37,618 nt of DNA from Terriglobia bacterium. GTDB taxonomy: Bacteria; Acidobacteriota; Vicinamibacteria; Vicinamibacterales; CAVVIG01. Location of the stretch: assembly GCA_020073005.1 (NCBI GenBank), contig JAIQFX010000057.1, forward strand, positions 1-37,618, given 5' to 3'. Below the pieces are notes generated by a model. The model saw only the letters and a list, made by a program, of their open reading frames with translations. It was not told the origin of the DNA and searched no databases. Within the stretch, counting starts at the first letter, position 1, and each line of letters opens with the position of its first letter. A program made the translations under genes and the position numbers. This document shows, one piece after another, positions 16,318 through 24,449 of the stretch.

Positions 16318-19093
16318 CGGAACCGCCCTTCGCCCGCGGCGGACGGGCATCGGGTACTACACCGAGCACCTCCTGCACCATCTGGCGCGCCAGGCGTCGG
16401 ACGACGAACTCATTGTTCTGTCGAACCGGCCGATCGAGACGACGGCGCCGCTGCCGCCGCGCGTGCGCGTGGCCGCGCCGTCGTGGCACGCGCCGCGGCT
16501 CGTGTGGATGCAGGGCCTGGCGCCGACGGCGCTGCGGCAGGTCGAAGCCGACGTCGCGCACTTCACCAACGGCATGGTGCCGCTCGCGTCGCCCGTGCCG
16601 ACCGTCGTGACGATTCACGACATGAGCCTGCGCCTCTATCCGCGGTTTCATCCGCCGCGGCGCGTGCTGCTGAACGGTCCGCTCGTGGATCTGGCGGCGC
16701 GGCGCGCCGACGCGGTCATCACGGTTTCCGAGAGCGCGAAGCGCGACATCGTTCGTCTCTACGGCCTCCCGCCGGAGCGCGTGCACGTCGTGTACGAAGC
16801 GGCGGCGCCGGGCTTTCAACCCGTGCGCGATCCCGAGGTGCTCGATCGCGTGCGCCGGCGATACGGGCTGGACGAGCGCATCATCCTCTACGTCGGCACG
16901 ATCGAGCCGCGCAAGAATCTGCCGAAGCTCATCGACGCGTTCGCGGCGCGCCGGCGGACCGGCGATCTCAGTCACCAGCTCGTGTGCGTCGGGCCGTACG
17001 GATGGCTGTCGCGCGGGCTCGAGGAGCGCATCACGCGATCGAACGTGGCGCACGCGATCAACTTCACGGGCTACGTGCCGTTCGAGGATCTCGCCGCGAT
17101 CTACAGCCTCGCCGAGATCTTCGTCTACCCGTCGATGTACGAAGGGTTCGGGTTGCCGGTGATCGAAGCGATGGCGTGCGGCACGCCCGTCGTGACGGGC
17201 GGCGCGGCGGCCCTGCTCGAGATCGGCGGCAACGCCATCGTGCACGTCGACGAGGTCGAGGTGGATGCGCTCGGCGAGACGCTGGTGGCGCTGGCGCGCG
17301 ATGAAGAACGGCGCCGCGCACTTTCTGCGGCCGGACTCGCGCGGGCGGCGGAGTTCTCCTGGGAGCGCGCGGCGCGCGAGAGCCTCGCGATCTATCGGCA
17401 CGTCGCGGCCGGCGAGCCGGTCCCTGCTCAGGCGGGTCCGGAAGGACCCGCCGTGATTCGGGGACGGGTCTCGGCGCGCGTCGTCTCCGAGACCCGTCCC
17501 CGATTGCCGGGTCCTTTCGGACCTGGTACGCCAGCTCCGGCGATGACGCCGTCGACCGACGTGCTGTTCGGCCAGGCGTACTTCCTTCGCTTCGATCCGA
17601 AGCTGTGGGAGGCGCGGCAGCCCTACGCGCCGCTCGGGGCGCTGTACGCGGCCGCCTGCGTGCGCGATCGCGGCTACCAGGTCGCGCTGTTCGACGCCAT
17701 GCTCGCCGAATCGGTCACCGAGTGGTCGGCGGCGCTCGATCGCCATCGCCCGCGCTTCGCGGTGATCTACGAGGACAATTTCAACTACCTCAGCAAGATG
17801 TGCCTGCTGCGCATGCGCGAGGCCGCGCTGGCGATGATCGACGCCGCGCGCGCGCGCGGCATCGCCACGATCGTCGCCGGCTCGGACGCCAGCGATCATC
17901 CCGCGACGTACCTCGGCCGCGGCGCCGACGTCGTGGTCACCGGCGAAGGGGAAGTCACGCTCGTCGAACTGCTCGACGTCCTGTCCGGCAGGCGCGAGGG
18001 TGGCCTCGAGCAGGTGCGCGGGCTCTGCCGCTTCGGCACCGACGGCCGCGTCGTCCGGACGCCGCCGCGCGAGATCATCCGCGACCTGGACGCGATGCCG
18101 TTCCCCGCGTGGGATCTCGTCGAGGTCGAGCGCTACCGGTCGATCTGGAAATCGCGTCACGGCTACTACTCGATGAACCTCGTGACGACGCGCGGCTGTC
18201 CGTTTCATTGCAACTGGTGCGCGAAGCCGATCTACGGCCAGCGCTACACCGCGCGCTCGCCGGAGAACGTCGTCGAGGAGATGGCGTGGCTCAAGCGGAC
18301 GTTCCATCCCGACCATCTCTGGATCGCGGACGACATCTTCGGCCTCAAGCCGGCGTGGATCGAGCGGTTCGCGGAGCTGCTGCGCGCGCGCGACGCGGCG
18401 ATCCCGTTCCGCTGCCTGCTGCGCGCCGATCAGGTGACGGCCGACGTGGCCCGCGCGCTGCGGGCGGCGTCGTGCCAGACGGTCTGGGTCGGCGCGGAAT
18501 CCGGATCGCAGCGGATTCTCGACGCGATGGAGAAGGGCACGCGCGTGGATCAGATTGAACTCGCGACGCGGCTGCTGCGCGAGGCGGGCGTCGCGGTCGG
18601 CTTCTTCCTGCAGTTCGGATATCCGGGCGAGACGCGCGACGACATCGAGCGCACGCTGCAGATGGTCCGTGACTGCGCGCCCGACGACATCGGCGTGTCG
18701 GTGTCGTACCCGCTGCCGGGCACGACGTTCTATCACCGCGTGCAGGCGCAGCTCGGGCGGAAGCAGAACTGGGTGGACTCGAACGATCTCGCGATGATGT
18801 ACCACGCGACGTACGTGCCGGACTTCTACCGCGCCTTGCACGCGCTCGTGCACACCGAATTCCGCGCCCGCAAGTCGGCGGCGGCGCTGCGGCACGCCCT
18901 CAAACACCCGCTCGACGTGCGGGTCCGCCATGCGCGCGCGCTGCTGCACTATGTCGCGCACCGCGTGATGCAGCCGGTTCTGCAGTCGCGCGTCGATCGC
19001 CTGGCGCGGTTGGCGCCTGCGCAGCCGACGGTCGTGCCGCTGCCGATGCTGACGCCGCAGGCGGCAGCCGTCCCCAGCGAGCAGCCCCGCTAG
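16301..19093 (+). CDS. Fused GT4 glycosyltransferase and cobalamin-type radical SAM protein
   Basis: One open frame of 930 residues holds two usually separate proteins. Residues 1-372 are a GT4 glycosyltransferase: MRIAFDGTALRPRRTGIGYY, TIHDMSLRLYP, VSESAKRDIV, ILYVGTIEPRKNL and the E-x7-E region YEGFGLPVIEAMACGTPVV. Residues 373-414 are a Pro/Gly/Arg-rich linker encoded by the palindromic element at 17429-17526. From Met415 (MTPSTDVLFGQAYFLRF) runs a B12-binding-like Rossmann domain without a DxHxxG motif, then a radical SAM core with CPFHCNWC (Cys633-Cys640), GAESGSQRILDAMEKG and FFLQFGYPGET. The radical SAM part probably methylates or rearranges an unreactive carbon of the locus product. 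Natural fusion, frame-preserving insertion or internal initiation at 17543 cannot be told apart; no Shine-Dalgarno precedes 17543. Confidence 0.8.
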   Translation: MRIAFDGTALRPRRTGIGYYTEHLLHHLARQASDDELIVLSNRPIETTAPLPPRVRVAAPSWHAPRLVWMQGLAPTALRQVEADVAHFTNGMVPLASPVPTVVTIHDMSLRLYPRFHPPRRVLLNGPLVDLAARRADAVITVSESAKRDIVRLYGLPPERVHVVYEAAAPGFQPVRDPEVLDRVRRRYGLDERIILYVGTIEPRKNLPKLIDAFAARRRTGDLSHQLVCVGPYGWLSRGLEERITRSNVAHAINFTGYVPFEDLAAIYSLAEIFVYPSMYEGFGLPVIEAMACGTPVVTGGAAALLEIGGNAIVHVDEVEVDALGETLVALARDEERRRALSAAGLARAAEFSWERAARESLAIYRHVAAGEPVPAQAGPEGPAVIRGRVSARVVSETRPRLPGPFGPGTPAPAMTPSTDVLFGQAYFLRFDPKLWEARQPYAPLGALYAAACVRDRGYQVALFDAMLAESVTEWSAALDRHRPRFAVIYEDNFNYLSKMCLLRMREAALAMIDAARARGIATIVAGSDASDHPATYLGRGADVVVTGEGEVTLVELLDVLSGRREGGLEQVRGLCRFGTDGRVVRTPPREIIRDLDAMPFPAWDLVEVERYRSIWKSRHGYYSMNLVTTRGCPFHCNWCAKPIYGQRYTARSPENVVEEMAWLKRTFHPDHLWIADDIFGLKPAWIERFAELLRARDAAIPFRCLLRADQVTADVARALRAASCQTVWVGAESGSQRILDAMEKGTRVDQIELATRLLREAGVAVGFFLQFGYPGETRDDIERTLQMVRDCAPDDIGVSVSYPLPGTTFYHRVQAQLGRKQNWVDSNDLAMMYHATYVPDFYRALHALVHTEFRARKSAAALRHALKHPLDVRVRHARALLHYVAHRVMQPVLQSRVDRLARLAPAQPTVVPLPMLTPQAAAVPSEQPR
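17429..17526. repeat. Composite palindromic element (type B arms around a type A hairpin)
   Basis: GGCGGGTCC-GGAA-GGACCCGCC (17431-17452), then a perfect 16-bp stem CGGGGACGGGTCTCGG (17459-17474) with its complement (17487-17502) around a 12-nt loop, then CCGGGTCCTTTCGGACC (17507-17523). The outer arms are also roughly complementary to each other. The whole unit is open in the reading frame and links the glycosyltransferase to the radical SAM part. Confidence 0.8.
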
Positions 19094-19097
19094 CGCC

Positions 19098-20159
19098 ATG
19101 TCCATGATGTCCGCCCGCGTTTCGCCTGCGGCGCTCACGACGGCCGTGCTCGTGCGGCTGGGCGAGGTGAGCAATCGCACCTTCGTCCTGCCGCTCGTGA
19201 TCTTTTATCCGACGTCCCGCTGCAACAGCCGGTGCGTGTCGTGCGACTGGTGGAAGCAGAGCGGCGCGGGCGACCTGACGCTCGGCGAGATCGACGGCGT
19301 CGCCGCCGCGCTGCCGCCGCTCGGCACGCAGCTCGTGGTCTTTTCCGGCGGCGAGCCGCTGCTGCGGCCTGAAGTCTTCGAAGCGGCCGGCATGTTTCGC
19401 GGGCGCGGGATGACGCTGCATCTGCTGACGAGCGGCGTGCTGCTGGAGCGATGCGCCGATCGCGTCGCCAGGGATTTCGCCCGCGTCACCATCTCGCTCG
19501 ACGCGTCCACGCCGGCGCTCTACGCCCGCATCCGCGGCGTCGACGCGCTGGAGACGATCGAGCGCGGCGTCGCGCGGCTGCGCGCGCTGGCGCCGGGCAT
19601 CCCGGTGACCGCGCGCGCCACGCTGCATCGCGAGAACTTCCGCGAGCTCCCGCGCCTGATCGACCGCGCGAAGGCGCTGGGGCTCGAGGGCATTTCGTTT
19701 CTGCCGGCCGACGTTTCGTCACGCGCGTTCGGCCGTGCCGAGGCGCCGGATCGCGCGCCGCTCGCGCTGGACCGCGCCGAGATCGCGGACTTCGAGCGGA
19801 CCGTGGAGCGGGCGATCTCCGCGTATGAGGCGGACTTCACGTCCGGGTTCGTCGCGGAATCGCCCGACAAGCTGCGCCGCCTGCCGCGGTACTACGCGGC
19901 GCTCGACGGCGACGGATCGTTTCCGGCGGTGACCTGCAACGCGCCGTGGGTGTCGGTCGTCATCGAAGCCAACGGCGCGGTGCGCCCGTGCTTCTTCCAC
20001 GAGGCAATTGGCAACATCAGGGAGACGCCGCTCGACGCGATCGTCGGCCGGGACCTCCGCGCGTTCCGGCAGTCGTTCGACGTGTCCGGCAATGCCGTCT
20101 GCCAGCGCTGCGTCTGCTCGCTCAACGCGTCCTGGAGGCATGCGCCGTGGGCCTCATGA
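19098..20159 (+). CDS. Radical SAM/SPASM-domain protein
   Basis: A 353-residue enzyme. The radical SAM cluster motif is CNSRCVSC (Cys42, Cys46, Cys49). The strand motifs FSGGEPLLRPE and VTISLDA follow. The C-terminal SPASM-type cysteines are at about 280, 298, 335, 338 and 340 (TCNAPW, RPCFFHEAIGNI, CQRCVC), enough for at least one auxiliary iron-sulfur cluster. SPASM enzymes modify peptides or carry out dehydrogenation and epimerisation on sugars; in this glycan-type locus a sugar or cyclitol substrate is plausible but unproven. The gene starts 4 bp after the fusion gene. Its TGA overlaps the in-frame ATG of the following methyltransferase as ATGA. Confidence 0.85.
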   Translation: MSMMSARVSPAALTTAVLVRLGEVSNRTFVLPLVIFYPTSRCNSRCVSCDWWKQSGAGDLTLGEIDGVAAALPPLGTQLVVFSGGEPLLRPEVFEAAGMFRGRGMTLHLLTSGVLLERCADRVARDFARVTISLDASTPALYARIRGVDALETIERGVARLRALAPGIPVTARATLHRENFRELPRLIDRAKALGLEGISFLPADVSSRAFGRAEAPDRAPLALDRAEIADFERTVERAISAYEADFTSGFVAESPDKLRRLPRYYAALDGDGSFPAVTCNAPWVSVVIEANGAVRPCFFHEAIGNIRETPLDAIVGRDLRAFRQSFDVSGNAVCQRCVCSLNASWRHAPWAS

Positions 20160-21010
20160 CGGCCGATGGCCGCGGGCACGCGACGGTGGCGCTCGATCTG
20201 GCGCTGCGCGAGACGCAGCGCGCCTTCGACGGCGTGGCCGCGGGGTACGACCGTTCGAATGCCGAGAACGTCACGCTGTGCGACATGCGCCAGCGGGCGC
20301 GACAGGCGCTGGAATCCGCGGTCGCCCCGGGATCGCACGTGCTCGATCTCGGGTGCGGGCCGGGAACAGACGACGAGCCGCTGGCGGCGCGTGGATATCG
20401 CGTGACCGCGATCGACTGGTCGCGCGCCATGGTCGACGAGGCCCGGCGGCGCGTCGCGCGCGCGGGCGTCGAGCACCGCGTCGACGTGCTGCACCTCGGC
20501 ATCCACCAGCTCGACGCGCTGGCGCCGGCGACGTTCGACGCGGCGTACTCCAATTTCGGCCCGCTCAACTGCGTGCCCGATCTCGACGCGGCCGCGCGGT
20601 TGATCGCGGCGCGGCTGCGGCCCGGCGGCGTGCTCGTCGCGTCGGTCATCGGCCGCGTGTGTCCGTGGGAGATCGCGCTCTACGGCGCGCGAGGGCAGTG
20701 GCGGCGCGCCACGATTCGCTTCGCGCGCGATTTCGTGCCCGTGCCGCTCGAAGGCCGCACGGTGTGGACGCGGTACTACGCGCCTCGCGCCTTCGAGCGC
20801 TCGTTCGCGGCGGCCGGCTTCGACCGTGTGTCGCTGCGCGCGCTCGGCCTGTTCGTGCCGCCGCCGTACGCCCGCGCGTTCGCCGAGCGCCACCGGACGC
20901 TCGTGTCAGGGCTGCAATGGATCGAAGACGCCGTCGGCGCTCTGCCAGGTCTGCGCGCCTGGGGCGATCACTTCTTGATTGTGCTGAAGAAGGCCGCGGC
21001 TGACGACTAA
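20147..21010 (+). CDS. Class I SAM-dependent methyltransferase
   Basis: A 287-residue protein with motif I at about residues 65-73 (VLDLGCGPG). The acidic motif (VTAIDWSRAMVDEARRR), the 'FDAAYSNFGPLNCVPD' motif IV region and LRPGGVLVASVIG follow, and the end (LRAWGDHFLIVLKK) is typical of this branch. It transfers a methyl group from SAM to O, N or C of an unknown acceptor. Two starts are possible. GTG 20147 has GGAGG 8 nt upstream and overlaps the preceding gene by 13 bp. ATG 20156 would make the common ATGA overlap. Either way translation is coupled to the SPASM gene. Confidence 0.85.
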   Translation: MGLMTADGRGHATVALDLALRETQRAFDGVAAGYDRSNAENVTLCDMRQRARQALESAVAPGSHVLDLGCGPGTDDEPLAARGYRVTAIDWSRAMVDEARRRVARAGVEHRVDVLHLGIHQLDALAPATFDAAYSNFGPLNCVPDLDAAARLIAARLRPGGVLVASVIGRVCPWEIALYGARGQWRRATIRFARDFVPVPLEGRTVWTRYYAPRAFERSFAAAGFDRVSLRALGLFVPPPYARAFAERHRTLVSGLQWIEDAVGALPGLRAWGDHFLIVLKKAAADD

Positions 21011-21040
21011 CGACCGACGACTAATGACTCACGACCATTC
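21004..21040. repeat. Short direct-repeat linker between the methyltransferase and the radical SAM gene
   Basis: Imperfect repeats of ACGACTAA/GACTAATGA-type units fill the whole gap between two genes of the locus. Similar simple linkers occur at 22517-22557 and 25661-25689, each with a different unit. Confidence 0.5.
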
Positions 21041-22519
21041 ATGATTGTCCTCTTCAACCCCCTCTCGACCTCGCCCGGCAAGCAGCCGCTGCCGCTGTCG
21101 CTGATGTCGCTCGCCGCGGTACTCGAGGCGCGCGAACCCTGGACGCTCGTCGACGGAAATCTCGTCGCGGATCCCGCCAGCGCGATCGTCGAGCGCCTAT
21201 CCCGCGTCCCGCGCTCCGAGCTCACGTTGCTCGCCGTCACCGTGATGCCCGGCCCGCAGGTGGCGCAGGCCGTGAAGGTCTGTCGCGCGGTCAGGGCCGC
21301 CCTGCCGCACGTGCCGATCGTCTGGGGCGGGTATTTCCCGACGCAGCACGCCGACATCGTGCTGCGGGCGCCGTACGTCGACTTCGTCGTGCGATCGCAG
21401 GGGGAACAGGCGCTGCTGCAGCTCGTGGAAGCGCTGCGCACGAACGCGTCGCTCGACCGCGTCGGCGGGCTTTCGTGGAAGGCGGGCAGTCACGTCATCG
21501 ACAATCCGATCCAGCCGTTCGCCGAGCTCGACTCGCTGCCGGATCTGCCGTACCACCGTGTGGACATGCGCAAGTATCTCCACGACAACTACCTCGGTCG
21601 CCGCACGGTCGCCTACAACTCATCGTTCGGCTGTCCGTTCGCGTGCAGCTTCTGCGCGGTCGTGGCGATGTCGAACCGGCGATGGCTCGCGCAGTCGCCC
21701 GCGCGCATGGAACGCACGCTGCGCCATCTCGCGTCGACCTATCGCGTCGACGCCGTGCAGATGCACGACATGGACTTCTTCATCAACGAAGCGCGGACGG
21801 CGGAATTCTGCGGGCGCATCGCGGATCTCGGAGTCGCGTGGTGGGGACTCGGTCGCGTCGACATGCTGATGCAGTACTCCGATGCGACCTGGCGTCTCAT
21901 GGCGAAGTCCGGATTGAAGATGGTGTTCTCCGGCGCCGAGTCCGGATCCGACGCGACGCTGGCGACGATGAACAAAGGCGGGAAGTCCGCCGCGCATCTG
22001 ACGCTGGATCTGGCGCGCCGCATGCGCGAGTACGGCATCGTGCCGGAATTCTCGTTCGTGCTCGGCAGCCCGCCCGATCCGGAGAAGGATGTCACGACGA
22101 CGTTCGACTTCATTCGCCGGCTCAAGCGGATCAATCCGTCGGCCGAGCTGGTGCTCTACACGTACACGCCGGTGCCGCTCGAGGGTTCGCTGTACACCGA
22201 GGCGAAGCGCTCCGGGTTCGCGTTTCCGGAAACGCTCGACGAGTGGGCGTCGCCGCGCTGGGAGCAGCTCTCGATGCGCCGCGGGGACGGCCTGCCGTGG
22301 ATGGAAGGCGGCGTGCGGCGGCGCGTCCGCGACTTCGAGCGCGTGATCAACGCGTTCTACCCGACGATCACCGACACGCGGCTGACCGGCTGGCGTCGCG
22401 CAGTCTTGAAGACGCTTGGCGGCTGGCGGTACGCGCTGAAGTGGTACGACGCGCCGTACGAGCTCCGCGCCATCCACTGGCTGATGCGTTATCAGCGGCC
22501 GGAGACGACCGGATTCTAA
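21041..22519 (+). CDS. B12-binding-domain-type radical SAM protein
   Basis: A 492-residue enzyme with a Rossmann-like N-terminal domain (MIVLFNPLSTSPGKQPLPLS, VWGGYFPTQHADIVLRA, RSQGEQALLQLVEAL). It lacks a DxHxxG motif, so cobalamin, if bound, would not use that His. The radical SAM motif is CPFACSFC (Cys198, Cys202, Cys205). VQMHDMDFFIN, GAESGSDATLATMNKGG and FSFVLGSPPDPEKD follow, and a helical C-terminal extension rich in Trp and Arg ends the protein. Relatives perform methylation on inert carbons, ring closure or oxidative chemistry. It is the second such enzyme in this locus. No Shine-Dalgarno is clear; the start follows a repeat linker. Confidence 0.85.
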   Translation: MIVLFNPLSTSPGKQPLPLSLMSLAAVLEAREPWTLVDGNLVADPASAIVERLSRVPRSELTLLAVTVMPGPQVAQAVKVCRAVRAALPHVPIVWGGYFPTQHADIVLRAPYVDFVVRSQGEQALLQLVEALRTNASLDRVGGLSWKAGSHVIDNPIQPFAELDSLPDLPYHRVDMRKYLHDNYLGRRTVAYNSSFGCPFACSFCAVVAMSNRRWLAQSPARMERTLRHLASTYRVDAVQMHDMDFFINEARTAEFCGRIADLGVAWWGLGRVDMLMQYSDATWRLMAKSGLKMVFSGAESGSDATLATMNKGGKSAAHLTLDLARRMREYGIVPEFSFVLGSPPDPEKDVTTTFDFIRRLKRINPSAELVLYTYTPVPLEGSLYTEAKRSGFAFPETLDEWASPRWEQLSMRRGDGLPWMEGGVRRRVRDFERVINAFYPTITDTRLTGWRRAVLKTLGGWRYALKWYDAPYELRAIHWLMRYQRPETTGF

Positions 22520-22557
22520 ATTCTGAATTCTGAATTAGGAATGAAGAATCAGGAATT
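22517..22557. repeat. AT-rich AATTCTGAATTC repeat linker
   Basis: AAATTCTGAATTCTGAATTA followed by GGAATGAAGAATCAGGAATT fills the gap before the second methyltransferase. It is far more AT-rich than its surroundings and includes the AGGA that may serve as ribosome-binding site. Confidence 0.5.
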
Positions 22558-23238
22558 ATGAAGAGCGATGTTCTGACGCCGCAGGCGGCCTATGACCTCT
22601 GGTCGCAGACCTATCCGCCGATCGCGCACAACCCGCTCATGCGCGTGGAGCAGGACGTCGTGGAGCGCCTCATCGCGCAGCAGCGCGCGACGCGGGCGCT
22701 CGACGTCGGCACCGGGTCCGGGCGTTATCTCCCGCTCCTCGCCGCGACCGGCGCGCGTGTCGTCGTCGGTCTGGATTTCTCGAGCGCGATGCTCGCCCGC
22801 TGCGCGGGCTCGCCTCGCCGCGGCCTCGTGCTCGCCGATGCGTGCCGGCTGCCGTTTCGACGCGCGGCGTTCGATTTGATCAACGCGTCGCTCATGGTCG
22901 GCGACGTCCGCGATCTCGACGGCTGGACGCGCGAGCTGGCGCGGACGCTGACGTACGGCGGACACCTCATCTACTCGGACTTCCATCCGTCGTGGGCGCA
23001 GCACAGCTGGCGGCGCACGTTCCGCGACGCAGATGGCCGCACGCACGAAGTGGCGTTTCAGCCGCACGCCATCGACGATCATCTTGCGGCGCTCGAGCGC
23101 GCGGGACTCGCCGTGCAGGCGATTCGCGAACCGCGCTTCAAAGACGATGACACGTCGGTGAGGGAGTTCCGGCGGCAGTGGGGCAACCCGCCCGTCGTCG
23201 CGGTCTTCCACGCCGTGAAGCCGCACGGGCCCCAATGA
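22558..23238 (+). CDS. Class I SAM-dependent methyltransferase
   Basis: A 226-residue methyltransferase of the UbiE/COQ5-like shape. It opens with AAYDLWSQTYPPIAHNPLMRVEQ-type sequence, has motif I DVGTGSG at residues 49-55, VVGLDFSSAMLARC, LADACRLPFR and FDLINASLMVGDV, and ends with the GGHLIYSDFHP motif. The substrate is unknown; in this setting O-, N- or C-methylation of the locus product is likely. An AGGA precedes the ATG. Its TGA overlaps the next gene's ATG as ATGA, so it is translationally coupled to the amidohydrolase. Confidence 0.87.
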   Translation: MKSDVLTPQAAYDLWSQTYPPIAHNPLMRVEQDVVERLIAQQRATRALDVGTGSGRYLPLLAATGARVVVGLDFSSAMLARCAGSPRRGLVLADACRLPFRRAAFDLINASLMVGDVRDLDGWTRELARTLTYGGHLIYSDFHPSWAQHSWRRTFRDADGRTHEVAFQPHAIDDHLAALERAGLAVQAIREPRFKDDDTSVREFRRQWGNPPVVAVFHAVKPHGPQ

Positions 23239-24449
23239 TCTGGTCGCGCGCGGTCTCGTTCGTCAACGCGCGGGTGGTCGCGGACGCGGGCGTCGCCGAT
23301 TCGGTGCGCTTCAGCTCGCGCGTGCTCGCGATCGGCGACCGGCCGCGCGGCGGCGACACCGTCGTCGATCTCAACGGCGCGGTCGTCCTGCCGGGCCTCG
23401 TCAACGCGCACGATCATCTCGAGCTGAACCACTACGGGCGCATCAAGTTCCGCGACCGGTACGAGAACGCGTCGGAGTGGAGTCAGGATCTGGCGCCGCG
23501 GCTCGCGGGCGACAAGGCGATCGCGCGGGCGCGCGCCCATCCGCTGATCGAGCGGCTCTTCATCGGCGCGCTGAAGAATCTGCTCGCGGGCGTGACGATG
23601 GTCGCGCATCACAATCCGTTTTATCCGGAACTGCGGCGGACGATTCCGATTCGCGTCCTGCGCCGCTACGGATGGGCGCACTCGTTTTATCTCGAGCGCC
23701 GTCCGTCCGGTGCGTACGGCGAACCCGGCGGCGATGTGGCGGGGCGATGGCGCGCGACGCCGCCCGGCCTTCCGTTCTTCGTGCACCTCGCCGAAGGCGT
23801 GGACGTCGAGGCGCGCAGCGAGCTGCCGCGGCTCGAGGCGCTCGGCTGTGTGGGGCCGAACACGGCGATCGTGCACGGCATCGCGATCGACGGCGGCGAG
23901 TGGGCACGCGTCGCCAGCCGCGGCGCCGGGCTCGTGTGGTGTCCCGCCTCGAACGCGTTTCTGTTCGGACAGACTGCGGCGGTGCGCCAGGCGCTGGACG
24001 GCGGCGCGCGGATGACGATCGCGCTGGCGACCGACTCGCGGTTGACGGGATCGCGCGATCTGCTCGACGAGCTGCGCGTCGCGCGCGACGGCGCATGCGT
24101 GACGCCCGACGAGCTGCTGCGGATGGTGACGAGCGACGCGGCTGCGCTCCTGCGGCAGCCTCGCGCCGGGCGGACCGTCGTCGGCGCGCCCGCGGACCTG
24201 GTCGTGATTCCGCCGCTCGCGCCGACGCCTGCGGCCTCGCTGGTCGCGTCCGAGCGGAAAGACGTCGGGCTCGTGATGATCGACGGCCGTCCGCTCGTCG
24301 GCGATCACGCCTTCGCCTCCGTGTTCAAGGCGCGCCGTGTGACGCCACGCGCGGTGACCGTCGACGCGGCGCCGAAACTGATGGACTCGGCGCTGGTGCG
24401 CCGGATTGCGGGCTGTCCCATCGCGGAGCCCGGCGTGGCGATCGCATGA
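23235..24449 (+). CDS. Metal-dependent amidohydrolase (deaminase/chlorohydrolase-like)
   Basis: A 404-residue TIM-barrel hydrolase. The metal ligands expected for the superfamily are visible: HxH at His59 and His61 (LVNAHDHLELN), His184 (FFVHLAEG), His214 (IVHGIAI) and Asp267 (LATDSRLTGS). The small N- and C-terminal beta domain is seen as VVDLNGAVVLPG and APADLVVIPPL. This arrangement fits deaminases or hydrolases of N-substituted heterocycles, such as the guanine-deaminase group, in the cytoplasm. In this locus it might hydrolyse an amide or amidine of the assembled molecule, which is inference. It is coupled by ATGA to genes on both sides. Confidence 0.82.
   Translation: MIWSRAVSFVNARVVADAGVADSVRFSSRVLAIGDRPRGGDTVVDLNGAVVLPGLVNAHDHLELNHYGRIKFRDRYENASEWSQDLAPRLAGDKAIARARAHPLIERLFIGALKNLLAGVTMVAHHNPFYPELRRTIPIRVLRRYGWAHSFYLERRPSGAYGEPGGDVAGRWRATPPGLPFFVHLAEGVDVEARSELPRLEALGCVGPNTAIVHGIAIDGGEWARVASRGAGLVWCPASNAFLFGQTAAVRQALDGGARMTIALATDSRLTGSRDLLDELRVARDGACVTPDELLRMVTSDAAALLRQPRAGRTVVGAPADLVVIPPLAPTPAASLVASERKDVGLVMIDGRPLVGDHAFASVFKARRVTPRAVTVDAAPKLMDSALVRRIAGCPIAEPGVAIA

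Noticed and set aside
13204-16350. Very long minus-strand open frame opposite the flippase and polymerase region
   Set aside because: It is a different frame from the flippase and antisense to the polymerase; composition is Arg/Gly-rich noise without motifs.
16208-19180. Minus-strand open frame of 990 codons opposite the glycosyltransferase-radical SAM gene
   Set aside because: It mirrors a gene with clear GT4 and radical SAM motifs, and its own translation shows only His/Arg-rich noise typical of high-GC shadows.
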